From an uncultured bacterium (GTDB lineage: Bacteria; Pseudomonadota; Alphaproteobacteria; Sphingomonadales; Sphingomonadaceae), in NCBI GenBank assembly GCA_942636505.2, contig CALOGB020000055.1, positions 248,001 to 312,000 on the forward strand: DNA of 64,000 bases, written 5' to 3'. Shown in pieces: positions 1 to 10,039 of this stretch. How positions within the stretch are numbered: the first letter of the stretch is position 1; the number at the start of each line of letters is the position of its first letter. Below the pieces are notes generated by a model. The model was not told the origin of the DNA, ran no database searches, and saw only the letters and a list, made by a program, of their open reading frames with translations. The position numbers and the translations under genes are program-made.

Positions 1-441
1 TGCGAACCGTTCCTCAACGGCGTCGTCGGCGCGCTGGCGCACATCCGCGACGGCGAGCTGACCAACGTCCGGCTGCACATGGGCGATGCGCTCGAAGTGA
101 TCGAGCGGCTGCCCGACGCGAGCCTCGACCGGCTGTACCTGCTGCACCCCGATCCCTGGCGGAAGGCGCGCCATGCCAAGCGCCGCATGGTCAACCACGG
201 CCCGCTCGACACGATCGCCGCCAAGCTCAAGCCCGGCGCGGAGTTCCGGCTCGGTACCGACGATCCGACCTATTGCCGCTGGTCGATGATGATCATGAAC
301 GCGCGCCGCGATTTCGAATGGCAGGCGAAGACGCCGCACGACTTCCTGACACGCCCCGACGATTGGCCCGAGACGCGGTACGAGCGGAAAGCCCGGCGGC
401 AGGGGCACGAGGTCTGGTATTATCGCTACCTGCGGGTCTGA
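1..441 (+). CDS. trmB: tRNA (guanine-N7)-methyltransferase, C-terminal part (5' end outside window)
   Basis: The reading frame is open from base 1 and ends in TGA at 439-441, so the N-terminal part lies before the window. The visible 146 residues carry the hallmark of TrmB/YggH enzymes: a segment LYLLHPDPWRKARHAKRR, in which the PDPW(P)K-type motif followed by a basic stretch binds the substrate, and a later GTDDPTYCRW stretch matching the family GTD motif. TrmB uses S-adenosylmethionine to make m7G46 in the variable loop of tRNAs in the cytoplasm. The C-terminus (ETRYERKARRQGHEVWYYRY) has the usual T-x-Y/FE-x-(K/R)-G-like arrangement. Only the identity of the missing N-terminus is unseen. 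Confidence 0.93.
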   Translation, partial: CEPFLNGVVGALAHIRDGELTNVRLHMGDALEVIERLPDASLDRLYLLHPDPWRKARHAKRRMVNHGPLDTIAAKLKPGAEFRLGTDDPTYCRWSMMIMNARRDFEWQAKTPHDFLTRPDDWPETRYERKARRQGHEVWYYRYLRV

Positions 442-460
442 CCCGGCGGCGGTTCGGCAG

Positions 461-1876
461 TCAGGTCGCGATGCCGCCCCCGATCGCGCGGACGGTATCG
501 ACCGCGATCTGTAGTCGCGTGCTCTGCACTTCGAGCAACAGGCGTTGCGCGTCGAGCGCTGCGGTCTGCGCGGTGACGACGTCGAGATAGTCGGACGCGC
601 CGTCGCGGTAGCGGATCAGCGCGAGGTCTCGCGTGCGTTCGGCCGCTCGAGTTGCGGCCAACTGGTCGCGTTCTTGATCCACCAGGGCACGCGAGCGGGC
701 GAGGTCGTCCTCGACTTCGCGGAAGGCGGTGAGAACGGTCGAGCGGTAGGATGCCGCCGCCTCGTCATATTGCGCGCGGCTAATGCGCACGCGCGCCCGC
801 CGTGCACCGCCGTCGAAGATCGCGAGCGCGGCGGATAGCGGCCCGAGTGCCCAGAAGCTGTTCGAGGCGCGGAGGATGTTGCCGTTGCCCGCCTCGAACC
901 CGCCCGACCCGCCGAGCGTGAGCGACGGGTATTGGGCTGCGCGTGCCACGCCGATCTGGGCATTGGCGGCCGCGATCCGGCGCTCGGCCGCGACGATGTC
1001 GGGGCGGCGTTGCAGGAGCGTGGAAGGTACGCCGACGGGAATCGCGGGCGGACGCTGCAACGTGTCCGCTACGGGAATCGCGAAGGTCGAGGGGGTCTCG
1101 CCAACCAGAGCGGCGATCGCGTGCTCGAACGCCGCACGTGCGCCAGCGACCGCCGACAGTTCCGCGCGCGCGCTCGACAGCAACGCGGCCGAGCGGCTGA
1201 CGTCGATTCCCGAGGCGATGCCGCCGGTGTGGCGCGTGTCGGTCAGGTCGTAGGCGCGCTGGAATGCCGCGACCGTCTGGCGCAGCAACACCGTCCGCGC
1301 ATCGAGACCGCGCATCTGGAAGTACGAGTCCGCCAGTGACGCCTGCAACCCAAGGCGGACCGCGACCACATCCTGCGCGCTGGCCTGCGCCGACGCGGTA
1401 TCCGCGCGGACCGAATTGCGGACGCGGCCGAACAGGTCGATCTCGTACGCCAGCGACGCGCCGACCGAGAGGTTGTTGTAGGTCGCTGCGTTGCCCGGAG
1501 AGAGCGGCCGGCCGGCGGATACGCGCGAACGACCGCCGTCGGCCCCTACCGATATCGACGGCAGTAGCGCGGCACGGGACTCGCCGAGCAGACCCCGCGC
1601 CTGGTCATAGCGGGCGACGGCGGCGGCGAGGTCGGGATTGCCCGCCTCGATCCGCGCTTCGAGCGCGGTCAGCGTCGGATCGTCGAACGCGGTCCACCAC
1701 GCGGCGGGGAGCGACGTGTCGGTAGCCGCTGGCTGCCAGGGCCCCTGCCCTTGCGGTCCGAGTTCCTTGTAGGCCGCGGCGGCCGGGCTCGGCGGAATGC
1801 TGTACGGCGGCGCGAGCGAGCACCCGGCCAGGCTTGCCGCCGCCGCCGCCGCCATACCCAGCCTAGCGCTTCGCAC
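461..1876 (-). CDS. RND efflux outer-membrane lipoprotein, NodT/OprM family
   Basis: Outer-membrane channel of a tripartite RND pump. The 471-residue protein starts with a lipoprotein signal whose lipobox LAGC places the acylated cysteine at residue 19. Two repeated OEP domains of long alpha-helices follow, with the typical phrase LLQRRPDIVAAERRIAAANA near the middle, a classic NodT-family motif. Length matches the family (about 460-490). It is the last gene of a minus-strand operon: its start at 1876 overlaps the end of the adaptor gene by 14 bases, so the two are probably translationally coupled. With the adaptor and permease it should export drugs, solvents or metabolites from the cell; the substrate cannot be read from sequence. 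Confidence 0.93.
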   Translation of the reverse strand: MRSARLGMAAAAAASLAGCSLAPPYSIPPSPAAAAYKELGPQGQGPWQPAATDTSLPAAWWTAFDDPTLTALEARIEAGNPDLAAAVARYDQARGLLGESRAALLPSISVGADGGRSRVSAGRPLSPGNAATYNNLSVGASLAYEIDLFGRVRNSVRADTASAQASAQDVVAVRLGLQASLADSYFQMRGLDARTVLLRQTVAAFQRAYDLTDTRHTGGIASGIDVSRSAALLSSARAELSAVAGARAAFEHAIAALVGETPSTFAIPVADTLQRPPAIPVGVPSTLLQRRPDIVAAERRIAAANAQIGVARAAQYPSLTLGGSGGFEAGNGNILRASNSFWALGPLSAALAIFDGGARRARVRISRAQYDEAAASYRSTVLTAFREVEDDLARSRALVDQERDQLAATRAAERTRDLALIRYRDGASDYLDVVTAQTAALDAQRLLLEVQSTRLQIAVDTVRAIGGGIAT

Positions 1877-3050
1877 GGGCCGGTCCTGTCGAAGGCGCGA
1901 TACGGACCGGGTCGCCGGTCTGGAGCGAGTCCGGCGGGCTGTCGATCACGCGGTCGCTGGCGGTGAGACCTGCACTGATCGCGACGCTGTCGCCATCGTC
2001 GCGGCCGATCGTGATCGTCTTGAGATGCGCCTTGCCGTCGCTGCCGACGACCGCGACCTGCGTGCCCTTCGCGCCGATCACCAGCGCGCTCGACGGCAGC
2101 CGCACGCCGGTGCCGCCCGCACCGACCGGGAACTTGACCTGCGCATAGGCACCGGGCTTCAGCGCACGATCGGTGTTCGCCGCCTGCAACTCGACCAGAA
2201 CGGTGCCCGACTGCGGATCGACCGCGTCGGCGCTGCGGGTCAGCGTCACGTCGAAGTCGCGTCTCGGATATTCGGGCACGGTCAGCGTCGCGTGCATCCC
2301 CTGCCGGGTCTGCCCCGAATAGGCCTGTGGCACGCGGACATAGATCCGCATCCGGTTGACGTCGGCGATCGTGAACAGCGGGGTGGACGCGGCCGTCCCT
2401 GCGGTCACCAGTGCGCCGATCTGAGTCGAGCGGCTCGTGACGACGCCCGAGAACGGCGCGGTCAGGCGGGTGAAGCCCTGCAGCGCGCCGAGCCGGCGGA
2501 CGTTGGCCGACGCCGCGTTGGCGATCGCGGACTTGGCGGCGAGGTCGCCGATCTTCTCGTCGGTCTCCTGCTTCGACACGGCGTCCTTGGCGAGCAGATC
2601 GCGCCAGCGCGTCGCGGTCGAGGCGGCGAGAGAACGGTTCGCGCGGGCGGTCTGGAGATCGGCCTGCGCGGCGGCGACCTGCTGGTCGACCTCGGGCGCG
2701 TCAAGGATCGCCAGCGTCTGACCGGCGCGCACCGGATCGCCGATGTCGACGAACCATTTGCGGATATAGCCCGTGGTCCGCGCGTAGATCGCGGCGCTGT
2801 TATATGCCTGGACGTTACCCGGTAGCGTCAGCGCGTCGCTCGCGCCCTCGGCGGTCGGGCGGATCACGGTGACGATCGGCGTCGACTGTGCGGTGGTCCA
2901 GGTCGCCAGCTGCGAGTCCGAGCGGTGGCGGGTGAAGATACCGAACGCCACCAGCGCCAGCGCGATCACCGCCGCGACGATGCCGACTTTCTTGAGCGAC
3001 CCGCGCTGGGGTTCGGTGGCGACGGAATCCGGATGAACGATCTCAGACAT
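1863..3050 (-). CDS. RND efflux periplasmic adaptor subunit (MFP/HlyD family)
   Basis: Membrane-fusion protein linking the inner-membrane permease to the outer-membrane channel. The 395-residue protein has an N-terminal membrane anchor (about residues 21-43, no lipobox), a biotinyl-lipoyl-like half motif around GDPVRAGQTLAILDAPEVDQQ, a helical hairpin rich in Ala/Gln, the matching second lipoyl half (RLTAPFSGVVTSRSTQIGALV) and beta-barrel/membrane-proximal domains. This layout is typical for AcrA/MdtA adaptors. It overlaps the permease by 8 bases upstream and the NodT gene by 14 bases downstream, so the three genes form a compact operon. No regulator gene is found beside it. Confidence 0.94.
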   Translation of the reverse strand: MSEIVHPDSVATEPQRGSLKKVGIVAAVIALALVAFGIFTRHRSDSQLATWTTAQSTPIVTVIRPTAEGASDALTLPGNVQAYNSAAIYARTTGYIRKWFVDIGDPVRAGQTLAILDAPEVDQQVAAAQADLQTARANRSLAASTATRWRDLLAKDAVSKQETDEKIGDLAAKSAIANAASANVRRLGALQGFTRLTAPFSGVVTSRSTQIGALVTAGTAASTPLFTIADVNRMRIYVRVPQAYSGQTRQGMHATLTVPEYPRRDFDVTLTRSADAVDPQSGTVLVELQAANTDRALKPGAYAQVKFPVGAGGTGVRLPSSALVIGAKGTQVAVVGSDGKAHLKTITIGRDDGDSVAISAGLTASDRVIDSPPDSLQTGDPVRIAPSTGPARAKR

Positions 3051-6000
3051 GCGCTTCCTCTAAAATCTCGTCGCGGCGGGCTTTGGCGGCGGCGCGCTCT
3101 GCGTCCTTGCGGTGCACGAGGCTGAAGATGACGGGCACGAACATCAGCGTCGCGAACGTCGCGACGATCAGCCCGCCGATCACCGCACGGCCGAGCGGCG
3201 CGTTCTGCTCGCCACCCTCGCCGAAGCCCATCGCCATCGGCAACATGCCGATGATCATCGCGAGCGCGGTCATCAGCACCGGGCGGAAACGTGTCATCCC
3301 CGCCTCCATCGCCGCCTTGTGCGAGTCCCCGAGTTCGGCGAGTCGCTCACGCGCGAAACTCACTACCAGGATCGCGTTGGCCGTCGCGACGCCCATGCAC
3401 ATGATGGCCCCCGTCAGCGCCGGCACGGACAAGGGCGTGCCCGTCAGGAACAGGATCCAGACGATCCCGGCAATTGCGCCGGGCAGCGCGGTGATGATGA
3501 CGAACGGATCGAGCCAGCTCTGGAAGTTCACGACGATCAGCAGGTAGATCAGCACGATCGCGCCGATCAGCCCGAAGAAGAGACCTAAGAACGCGCTGTT
3601 CATCGTCGCATACTGGCCGCGCAACGCGACCGTCGTACCCTTCGGCGCGGACGCCTTGGCATTCGCCAACACGCGCTTGATGTCGCCCGCGACCGCACCG
3701 AGATCGCGGCCGTTGGGGGTCGCGTAGATGTCGATCGCCTGCGCGATGTTGTAGTGCGAGACGACCGCGGGCGAAGTGCCGCGGACGACCGTGGACAGCC
3801 CGCCGAGCACTTGTGACGTACCGCCCGCATTGGTGCCGGTGACGGGAATGTTCGACAGGTCGCTCATCGATCCGACGCGGTATTCGGGGGTCTGCGCGAC
3901 GACGCTGTACGACACGCCGTTCTCTGGGTTGAGGTAATAGACCGGCGCGGTCTGGATCGTGCCGGCCAGCGAGGACCCGACGCTGGCGGTCACGTCGCGC
4001 TCGGTCAGCCCAAGTTGGCCGATCCGGCTGCGGTCGATGTTGACGCGGAGTTCCGGGTAGCGCGCCGATTGCTGAATGCGCGCATCGGCGACACCGGGGA
4101 TCGCCGCGATTTTCCGCAACAGCGTCCGTGCGTAGGCGTAGTTGCCCGCCGCATCCTTGCCGGTGATCTGCACGTCGATCGGCGCGGGCGCACCGAAGTT
4201 CAGGATCTGGCTGGTGATGTCGGCGGGCAGGAACGAGAAGGTCGCGCCGGGGAACGCGCCCGGCAACGTCTCGCGCAGCTTGCGCACGTAATCGGCGGTC
4301 GGCGCATGCTCGTGCGCGAGCTGGATCAGGATGTCGCCATCCTGCGGACCGATCGTGCCCGAGTTGTTGTAGGTCGCGTTGATCGAGCTGACCGGCAGGC
4401 CGATGTTGTCGACTACGGACACCAGTTCGTTGGCGGGAATGATCTGGCGGACGCGCCGCGCGATCCGGTCGAACTGTGCCGACGTGCTCTCGATCCGGCT
4501 GCCGATCGGCGCGCGGACGTGCATCGTGATCTGGCCCGCATCGACCGCAGGGAAGAAGTTCTGGCCGAGGAACGGGATCAGCAGCATCGACAGCGCGACC
4601 ACCGCCAGGAAGCCGAGCAGGAACGGCTTGCCGGTCGCCAACGCGCGTTCGAGCAGGCGACCATAACCGCTTCGAAACCGCTCGAACCGCGCCTCGAACC
4701 CGCGCTGGAACCGGACCAGCGGATTGCGCGAGGTTGGCGTGCCCGCGGCATGGACGTCGCCCGCGTGCGGCTTGAGCAGGTACATCGCCATCGTCGGCAC
4801 CAGCGTGCGCGAGAGGACGAACGACGCGATCATCGCGAACACCACCGACAGCGCGAGCGGCACAAACAGGAAGCCCGCGACGCCCGGTAGGAAGAACATC
4901 GGCACGAACACGATGCAGATGCACAGCAGCGACACGAACGCCGGGGTGACGATCTGCGCGGCGCCGTCGAGGATCGCCTGGCGGACGCTCTTGCCCTGCT
5001 CCAGATGCCAGTTGATGTTCTCGATCGTCACGGTCGCGTCGTCGACCAGGATGCCGACCGCGAGGCTGAGGCCACCGAGCGTCATGACGTTCAGCGTCTG
5101 GCCGGTCGCCGACAGCGCGATGATCGCGGCCAGGATCGCCAGTGGGATCGAGATCGCTATGATGACCGTCGAGCGCCACGATCCGAGGAACAGCAGGATC
5201 ATCAGGCTGGTCAGCGCGGCGGCGATCGCGCCTTCCTTGACGACGCCCTCGACCGCTGCCTTCACGAACAGCGACTGGTCGCCGATCGGCACGATCTTGA
5301 GGCTGTCGGGCAAGGTCGCCTGGATCGCCGGCAGCGCATCCTTGATCCCCTGGACGATCGCCAGCGTCGAGGTCGATCCATTCTTGAGGATCGTCATCAC
5401 CACGGAGCGCGACCCGTCGACATGCACCACGTTGGTCTGCGGCGCGCTGCCGTCGCGGACGTGGGCGACGTCGCGCATGTAGATCGTCGCGCCGTTGACG
5501 ACCTTCACCGGCAAATTGTTGAGCTCGTCGATCGAGCCCGGCGCGTTGTTGAGGCGGACATTATACTGGAACCCACCGATCTTCGCGAAGCCGGCCGGGT
5601 TGATCTGGTTCTGCGCGGCGATCGCGAGGCCGACGTCCTGCGCGGACAGGCCCTTTGACTGCAGCGCCTGCGGGTCGAGATCGATCTGGACCTGACGCTG
5701 GCGGCCGCCCGACGGATACGGGATCGCCGCTCCCGGCACGGTGACCAGGCCCGGGCGGATCTGGTTGACGGCGGTGTCGAACAGCTTGCCCTCGGACAGC
5801 CCGACGCCCGACAGCGCGAGCTGCAGGATCGGCACGGTCGACGCGCTGTAGTTGAGGATCAGCGGCGGGGTGACGCCCGGCGGCAACTGGCGCAGGACGG
5901 TCTGCGACACCGACGTGACCTGCGCGGTGGCGGTGCGGATGTCCGCGCCCGGCTGGAAATAGATCTTCACGACGCCGATGCCCGGCATCGACTGGCTCTC

Positions 6001-6246
6001 GATATGGTCGATGTCGTTGACGGTGGTCGACAGGACGCGCTCGTACGGCGTGATGATCCGCCCCGCCATGTCGTCGGGCGACAGGCCCTGGTACGTCCAC
6101 GCGGCGGCGATCACCGGCACCTTGATGTCGGGGAAGATGTCGACCGGGGTCCGCACGGCCGCCAGCACGCCGACGACCGCGACCAGAATGGCCATGACGA
6201 TGAAGGTGAGCGGGCGCGATAGGGCGGCCCTGACGATACCGATCAC
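3043..6246 (-). CDS. Multidrug efflux RND permease (AcrB/HAE1-type)
   Basis: Inner-membrane proton/drug antiporter of about 1067 residues. I chose the GTG start at 6246 because a GGAG sits 7 bases upstream and the protein then begins VIGIVRAALSRPLTF, the usual cytoplasmic start before TM1; a longer frame reaching 6348 adds a 34-residue extension without family resemblance. TM4 holds the proton-relay pair in GILVDDATVTIEN (Asp402-Asp403), and two large periplasmic loops follow TM1 and TM7 as in AcrB. First gene of the operon permease-adaptor-NodT channel. The DD pair supports an HAE1-type drug efflux function over heavy-metal (CzcA) function, but the substrate is not known. Confidence 0.93.
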   Translation of the reverse strand: MIGIVRAALSRPLTFIVMAILVAVVGVLAAVRTPVDIFPDIKVPVIAAAWTYQGLSPDDMAGRIITPYERVLSTTVNDIDHIESQSMPGIGVVKIYFQPGADIRTATAQVTSVSQTVLRQLPPGVTPPLILNYSASTVPILQLALSGVGLSEGKLFDTAVNQIRPGLVTVPGAAIPYPSGGRQRQVQIDLDPQALQSKGLSAQDVGLAIAAQNQINPAGFAKIGGFQYNVRLNNAPGSIDELNNLPVKVVNGATIYMRDVAHVRDGSAPQTNVVHVDGSRSVVMTILKNGSTSTLAIVQGIKDALPAIQATLPDSLKIVPIGDQSLFVKAAVEGVVKEGAIAAALTSLMILLFLGSWRSTVIIAISIPLAILAAIIALSATGQTLNVMTLGGLSLAVGILVDDATVTIENINWHLEQGKSVRQAILDGAAQIVTPAFVSLLCICIVFVPMFFLPGVAGFLFVPLALSVVFAMIASFVLSRTLVPTMAMYLLKPHAGDVHAAGTPTSRNPLVRFQRGFEARFERFRSGYGRLLERALATGKPFLLGFLAVVALSMLLIPFLGQNFFPAVDAGQITMHVRAPIGSRIESTSAQFDRIARRVRQIIPANELVSVVDNIGLPVSSINATYNNSGTIGPQDGDILIQLAHEHAPTADYVRKLRETLPGAFPGATFSFLPADITSQILNFGAPAPIDVQITGKDAAGNYAYARTLLRKIAAIPGVADARIQQSARYPELRVNIDRSRIGQLGLTERDVTASVGSSLAGTIQTAPVYYLNPENGVSYSVVAQTPEYRVGSMSDLSNIPVTGTNAGGTSQVLGGLSTVVRGTSPAVVSHYNIAQAIDIYATPNGRDLGAVAGDIKRVLANAKASAPKGTTVALRGQYATMNSAFLGLFFGLIGAIVLIYLLIVVNFQSWLDPFVIITALPGAIAGIVWILFLTGTPLSVPALTGAIMCMGVATANAILVVSFARERLAELGDSHKAAMEAGMTRFRPVLMTALAMIIGMLPMAMGFGEGGEQNAPLGRAVIGGLIVATFATLMFVPVIFSLVHRKDAERAAAKARRDEILEEAHV

Positions 6247-6438
6247 GGAGAGACTCCAATCCGAACGCGGCACGACTGGTGGCGACTCCCGGAGCCGCCA
6301 GACCTGCCCGACGTCTCCCCTTTGCGGCAGCGCAGCAGGGAAATGCAAGGGTCAATGTTGCTTACGTTTCTACCGTGATGACCGCGAACGCACGCGTGAT
6401 AGTCACAGCTGGTGCGGTCCAAAGATCTCGTTCGGGGT

Positions 6439-6512
6439 TGGAGCGGGTAACGGGAATCGAACCCGTGTATTCAGCTTGGAAGGCTGCTGTACTACCATTG
6501 TACTATACCCGC
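6439..6512 (-). tRNA. tRNA-Gly (anticodon UCC)
   Basis: Read on the minus strand, the 74 bases begin GCGGGTATAG and end ACCCGCTCCA, giving a perfect 7-bp-type acceptor stem with encoded CCA. The anticodon loop CTTCCAA sits between CAGC and GCTG arms, anticodon TCC at 6480-6478. The T arm contains the canonical GGTTCGATTCC. It lies alone between the RND operon and the histidine kinase gene. Confidence 0.97.
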
Positions 6513-6744
6513 ATGCTATTGAAACCATTGGGTTTCCAAGCAGGCTCCCGGTAGTGTTCCAACCCGGGAGCGGTGCGGCGATAGCGCGGGCGGGTGATCG
6601 GTGCAAGCCGCTAGCCGTCGCGGCGCGTCACATACCGGTCGACGACGGGCGCGCGTCCTGTGCTAGATCGTCCGCTCAATCCTGAACCGGAGCGCTGCCA
6701 TCGTCGGGCCAAGTGTCATCGTCGCGATCCTGACCTATGGCGCG

Positions 6745-9700
6745 TTGCTGTTCGGGATCGCCTGGATCGTCGACCGGCGCGGGCTGTCGGCGCGGCTCCA
6801 GCGGATCGCCTATCCGCTTTCGCTGGCGGTGTATTGCAGCAGCTGGACGTTCTTCGGCGGGGTCGGCACGGCGGCGACGCGGGGATGGGATTACCTTGCC
6901 ATCTATCTCGGGCCGGCTTTGGTGTTCCTGCTTGCGCCGAAGTTTCTCGCGCGGCTTGTAAGGTTGGCGCGCGAGGAGGGGTCGAGCTCGATCTCCGACT
7001 TCATTTCCGCGCGCTATGGTCGCAGTCGGGGGACGGCGGCGATCGTCGCTGGCACGGCTTTGCTCGCGTCGGTGCCGTACATTGCGCTCCAGTTGCGGTC
7101 GGTGACGCTGAGTTTTGGTGCGATCGCGGGCGTGGGGAGTTCGGCGGAGGTCGGCACGTTCGTCGCGCTTTTGCTGGCGGTGTTCGCGATCGTCTTCGGC
7201 GCGCGGCGGTATGAGGTCGCCGGGCGCAACCCCGGCGTTATAGCGGCGATTGCGGCGGAGTCGCTGATCAAGCTGCTCTGTTTCGTCGTGCTCGGGGTGG
7301 TGACGGTCGCGTTGCTCGCTGACGTGCCGGCCGAGACGCTGGCACCGCCGGTGGCGCGGCTTCGGTCCGGCTTCACCTGGGGTACGCTGACGTCCGATTT
7401 CTGGGTGCGGACCTTGTTGTCGGCGCTCGCGATCCTGTGCCTGCCGCGGCAATTCTATGTCGGGGTGATCGAAGCGCAGGGTCCGGCGTCGGTCGCCCGA
7501 GCGCGCGCGCCGTTCATCGCGTACATGGTAGTGATCTCGCTGCTCGTGCTGCCGCTGGCGCTCGCCGGGATGACGCTGTTGCCGGATGGTGCAGAGCCCG
7601 ATCTGTACGTGTTGGCGGTGCCGTTGCAGCAGGGCCATCACCTGGTCGCGCTGCTCGCGTTTTTGGGCGGGTTCTCGGCGGCGACGGCGATGGTGGTGGT
7701 CGAGACGATCGCGCTGTCGACGATGGCGACCAACGATCTGCTCGCGCCGCTGCTGCTCCGGCGGCATGGCGACGCGGGCGAGGGCGAGCTTGGCCGGCGG
7801 ATGCTGCGCGTGCGGCGCGTCATCATCGTCGCGATCGTCGCGGTCGCGCTGGTGTATGGGCGGAGTCTCGGCGCGGACCTGCCGCTGGCGTCGATCGGGC
7901 TGATCGCGTTCGCCGGCGTCGCGCAGTTCGCGCCTGCGCTGATCGCGACGGTGGGGTGGAACTTCGCTAACCACACCGCCGCGCGCGCTGGGCTGATCGG
8001 GGGCGTGATCGTCTGGATCTACTGCCTGTTGCTGCCGTCTATCGGCGAGGGTGTTGGGCCGGCGCTGGCGCAGTTCACGCGGGGTTGGCTCGATCCGGAC
8101 GCGTTGCTCGGCTGGCGGATCGGTTCGCCGCTGGTCAACGGGACGGTGTGGAGCCTGGGCGTCAACATCGCACTGATGGCCGGACTGCATATGCGCGAGC
8201 GGCATCGGGGGAACGCGGCGCTCGATCACGTCACGACGTTGGGCGAGTTGCGGATGCTGGTCGCGCGGTTCGTCGGCGATGGCGAGGCGGAGGCGATCGG
8301 CGTGGCGTCGCCCGATCTCCGTGCGCCAATCGACGGGCCTGCCGCGCGCACTGCCGAGCGACTGATCGCGGGCGTGATCGGCGCGCCGTCGGCGCGCAAG
8401 ATCGTCGCGTCGAGCATCGCCGGCTCGGCGATCGACGTCAGCGACGTGGTGCGCCTGCTCGACCAGCGCGGGCGCTCGCTGCGGTTCTCGCGCACGCTCT
8501 TGTCCGCGACGCTGGAGACGATCGATCCGGGCGTCAGCGTGATCGATGCGGACCTGCGGCTGGTTGCGTGGAATCCGCGCTATGTCGAGATGTTCGACTA
8601 TCCCGAGGGCTATGTCGTGGTCGGGCGCTCGATCGCCGACCTGATCCGCTACAATGCCGAGCGCGAAGGCATCGCGGGCGATATCGCGGCGCATGTCGGT
8701 CGGCGGGTGGCGCATCTTGCCCGGGGCACACCGCATAGCTTCGAGCGGCAACGGCCGTCGGGGCGTTGGATCAAGATGGTCGGGCGGCCGATGCCGGGCG
8801 GCGGGTACGTCCAGAGCTTCACCGACATTACCGCGGAGAAGGAGGCGCAGGCCGATCTCGAGGCGCGGGTGGCGGCGCGGACTCAGGATCTGGCGCGGTC
8901 GAACCACATGCTGGGTGAAGCGCGGACGATCGCCGAGACCGCGACGCGCGACAAGACGCGGTTCCTGGCGGCGGCGAGCCACGACCTGTTGCAGCCGCTG
9001 CATGCGGCGCGGCTGTTCTGCGCGGCGCTGGCGGAGGACAGGGCGCCGCATCAGGCGGAACTGGTGCGCGCGATCGATGGCGCGATCGGGTCGGCGGACA
9101 CTTTGTTGCGTGCATTGCTCGACGTGTCGCGGCTCGATGCGGGGGGCGTCGTGCCGAAGGTCGAGCGGTTTGCGCTGGGGGCGTTGATCGAGGAGCTGGC
9201 GGTGCAGTTTCGGCCGTTGGCAGGCGAGCGCGGGCTGGTGCTGGCGGCGCGTCCGGGCGCGTTCAGCGTGGCGACGGATCGATCGTTGCTACGCTCGATA
9301 TTGCAGAATTTCCTGTCGAATGCGGTGCGCTATTCGGCGGATGGGCGGATCTGGATCGGCGCGCGGCGCAGGGGCGACGATGTGCTGATCGAGGTGCGTG
9401 ATGCTGGGCCGGGGATTGCGGCTGGGGACCGCGAGCGGATCTTCGAGGAGTTCGAGCGGCTGGAAAGCAAGGGGAGCGCGGGCGGTGGCGTCGGGCTGGG
9501 GCTGGCGATCGTCCGGCGTACCGCTCGGTTGCTCGGGGCGGTGGTGGAGTTGCGGTCGGAATTGGGACGGGGGACGACGTTTGCGGTGCGCGTGCCGCTG
9601 GCGCCGGCGGGGCTGGACGTGGCGTTGCCGACGCCCTCCGCGACACGCGCGCTGGTGCCGGGGTTGCGGGTGCTGTGTCTCGACAATGATGCGACGATCC

Positions 9701-10029
9701 TCGCGGCGCTCGATGCGGCGTTGCGGGCGCGGCGGTGCGTGCCGTTGCTGGCGGCGACGATCGCCGAGGCGATGGAGCTGGCGGCGGACGAGGAGCCGGA
9801 CGTGGCGCTGGTCGACTTTCATCTGGACGAAGTGGAGGACGGGCTCGACGTGGTTGCGCGGTTGCGGGCTATGACGCCGGCGCCGGCGATTGCGCTGGTG
9901 ACGGCGGATCGCGCGGTGGCGGACGATCCGCGATGTGTTGGGCTGGTGGTGCTGACCAAGCCGGTGGTGCCGGCGGACTTGTGGCGGTTTATCGAGGATG
10001 CGTCTGCGGCGGCGGCGCGGGGGAGTTGA
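6745..10029 (+). CDS. CrbS-like hybrid: sodium/solute-symporter sensor domain + PAS + histidine kinase + receiver
   Basis: About 1094 residues. The first ~490 are a sodium:solute symporter (SSS) fold with some 12-13 hydrophobic helices; then a PAS domain (~575-690, with MFDYPEGYVVVGRS), a short coiled coil, a HisKA box FLAAASHDLLQPL with phospho-accepting His746, a HATPase domain (NFLSNAVRY N-box, GVGLGLAIV G-box) and a C-terminal receiver with Asp1024 in VALVDFHLDE. This order is that of CrbS/CbrA-type kinases; CrbS with CrbR controls acs in Vibrio and Pseudomonas. Here the gene converges on the response regulator-acs pair, which supports that role. The start is uncertain: TTG at 6745 is the first standard start after the in-frame stop at 6664, but ~25 plausible residues (VIVAILTYGALLFG) lie upstream, with a GGAG before an ATC near 6700. 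Confidence 0.9.
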   Translation: MLFGIAWIVDRRGLSARLQRIAYPLSLAVYCSSWTFFGGVGTAATRGWDYLAIYLGPALVFLLAPKFLARLVRLAREEGSSSISDFISARYGRSRGTAAIVAGTALLASVPYIALQLRSVTLSFGAIAGVGSSAEVGTFVALLLAVFAIVFGARRYEVAGRNPGVIAAIAAESLIKLLCFVVLGVVTVALLADVPAETLAPPVARLRSGFTWGTLTSDFWVRTLLSALAILCLPRQFYVGVIEAQGPASVARARAPFIAYMVVISLLVLPLALAGMTLLPDGAEPDLYVLAVPLQQGHHLVALLAFLGGFSAATAMVVVETIALSTMATNDLLAPLLLRRHGDAGEGELGRRMLRVRRVIIVAIVAVALVYGRSLGADLPLASIGLIAFAGVAQFAPALIATVGWNFANHTAARAGLIGGVIVWIYCLLLPSIGEGVGPALAQFTRGWLDPDALLGWRIGSPLVNGTVWSLGVNIALMAGLHMRERHRGNAALDHVTTLGELRMLVARFVGDGEAEAIGVASPDLRAPIDGPAARTAERLIAGVIGAPSARKIVASSIAGSAIDVSDVVRLLDQRGRSLRFSRTLLSATLETIDPGVSVIDADLRLVAWNPRYVEMFDYPEGYVVVGRSIADLIRYNAEREGIAGDIAAHVGRRVAHLARGTPHSFERQRPSGRWIKMVGRPMPGGGYVQSFTDITAEKEAQADLEARVAARTQDLARSNHMLGEARTIAETATRDKTRFLAAASHDLLQPLHAARLFCAALAEDRAPHQAELVRAIDGAIGSADTLLRALLDVSRLDAGGVVPKVERFALGALIEELAVQFRPLAGERGLVLAARPGAFSVATDRSLLRSILQNFLSNAVRYSADGRIWIGARRRGDDVLIEVRDAGPGIAAGDRERIFEEFERLESKGSAGGGVGLGLAIVRRTARLLGAVVELRSELGRGTTFAVRVPLAPAGLDVALPTPSATRALVPGLRVLCLDNDATILAALDAALRARRCVPLLAATIAEAMELAADEEPDVALVDFHLDEVEDGLDVVARLRAMTPAPAIALVTADRAVADDPRCVGLVVLTKPVVPADLWRFIEDASAAAARGS

Positions 10030-10039
10030 GGCTTCTCGA

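Noticed and set aside
6676..9051. 791-residue open frame on the minus strand opposite the kinase gene
   Set aside because: Arg/Pro/His-rich translation without domains, typical of antisense frames in high-GC DNA; the plus-strand kinase has clear motifs
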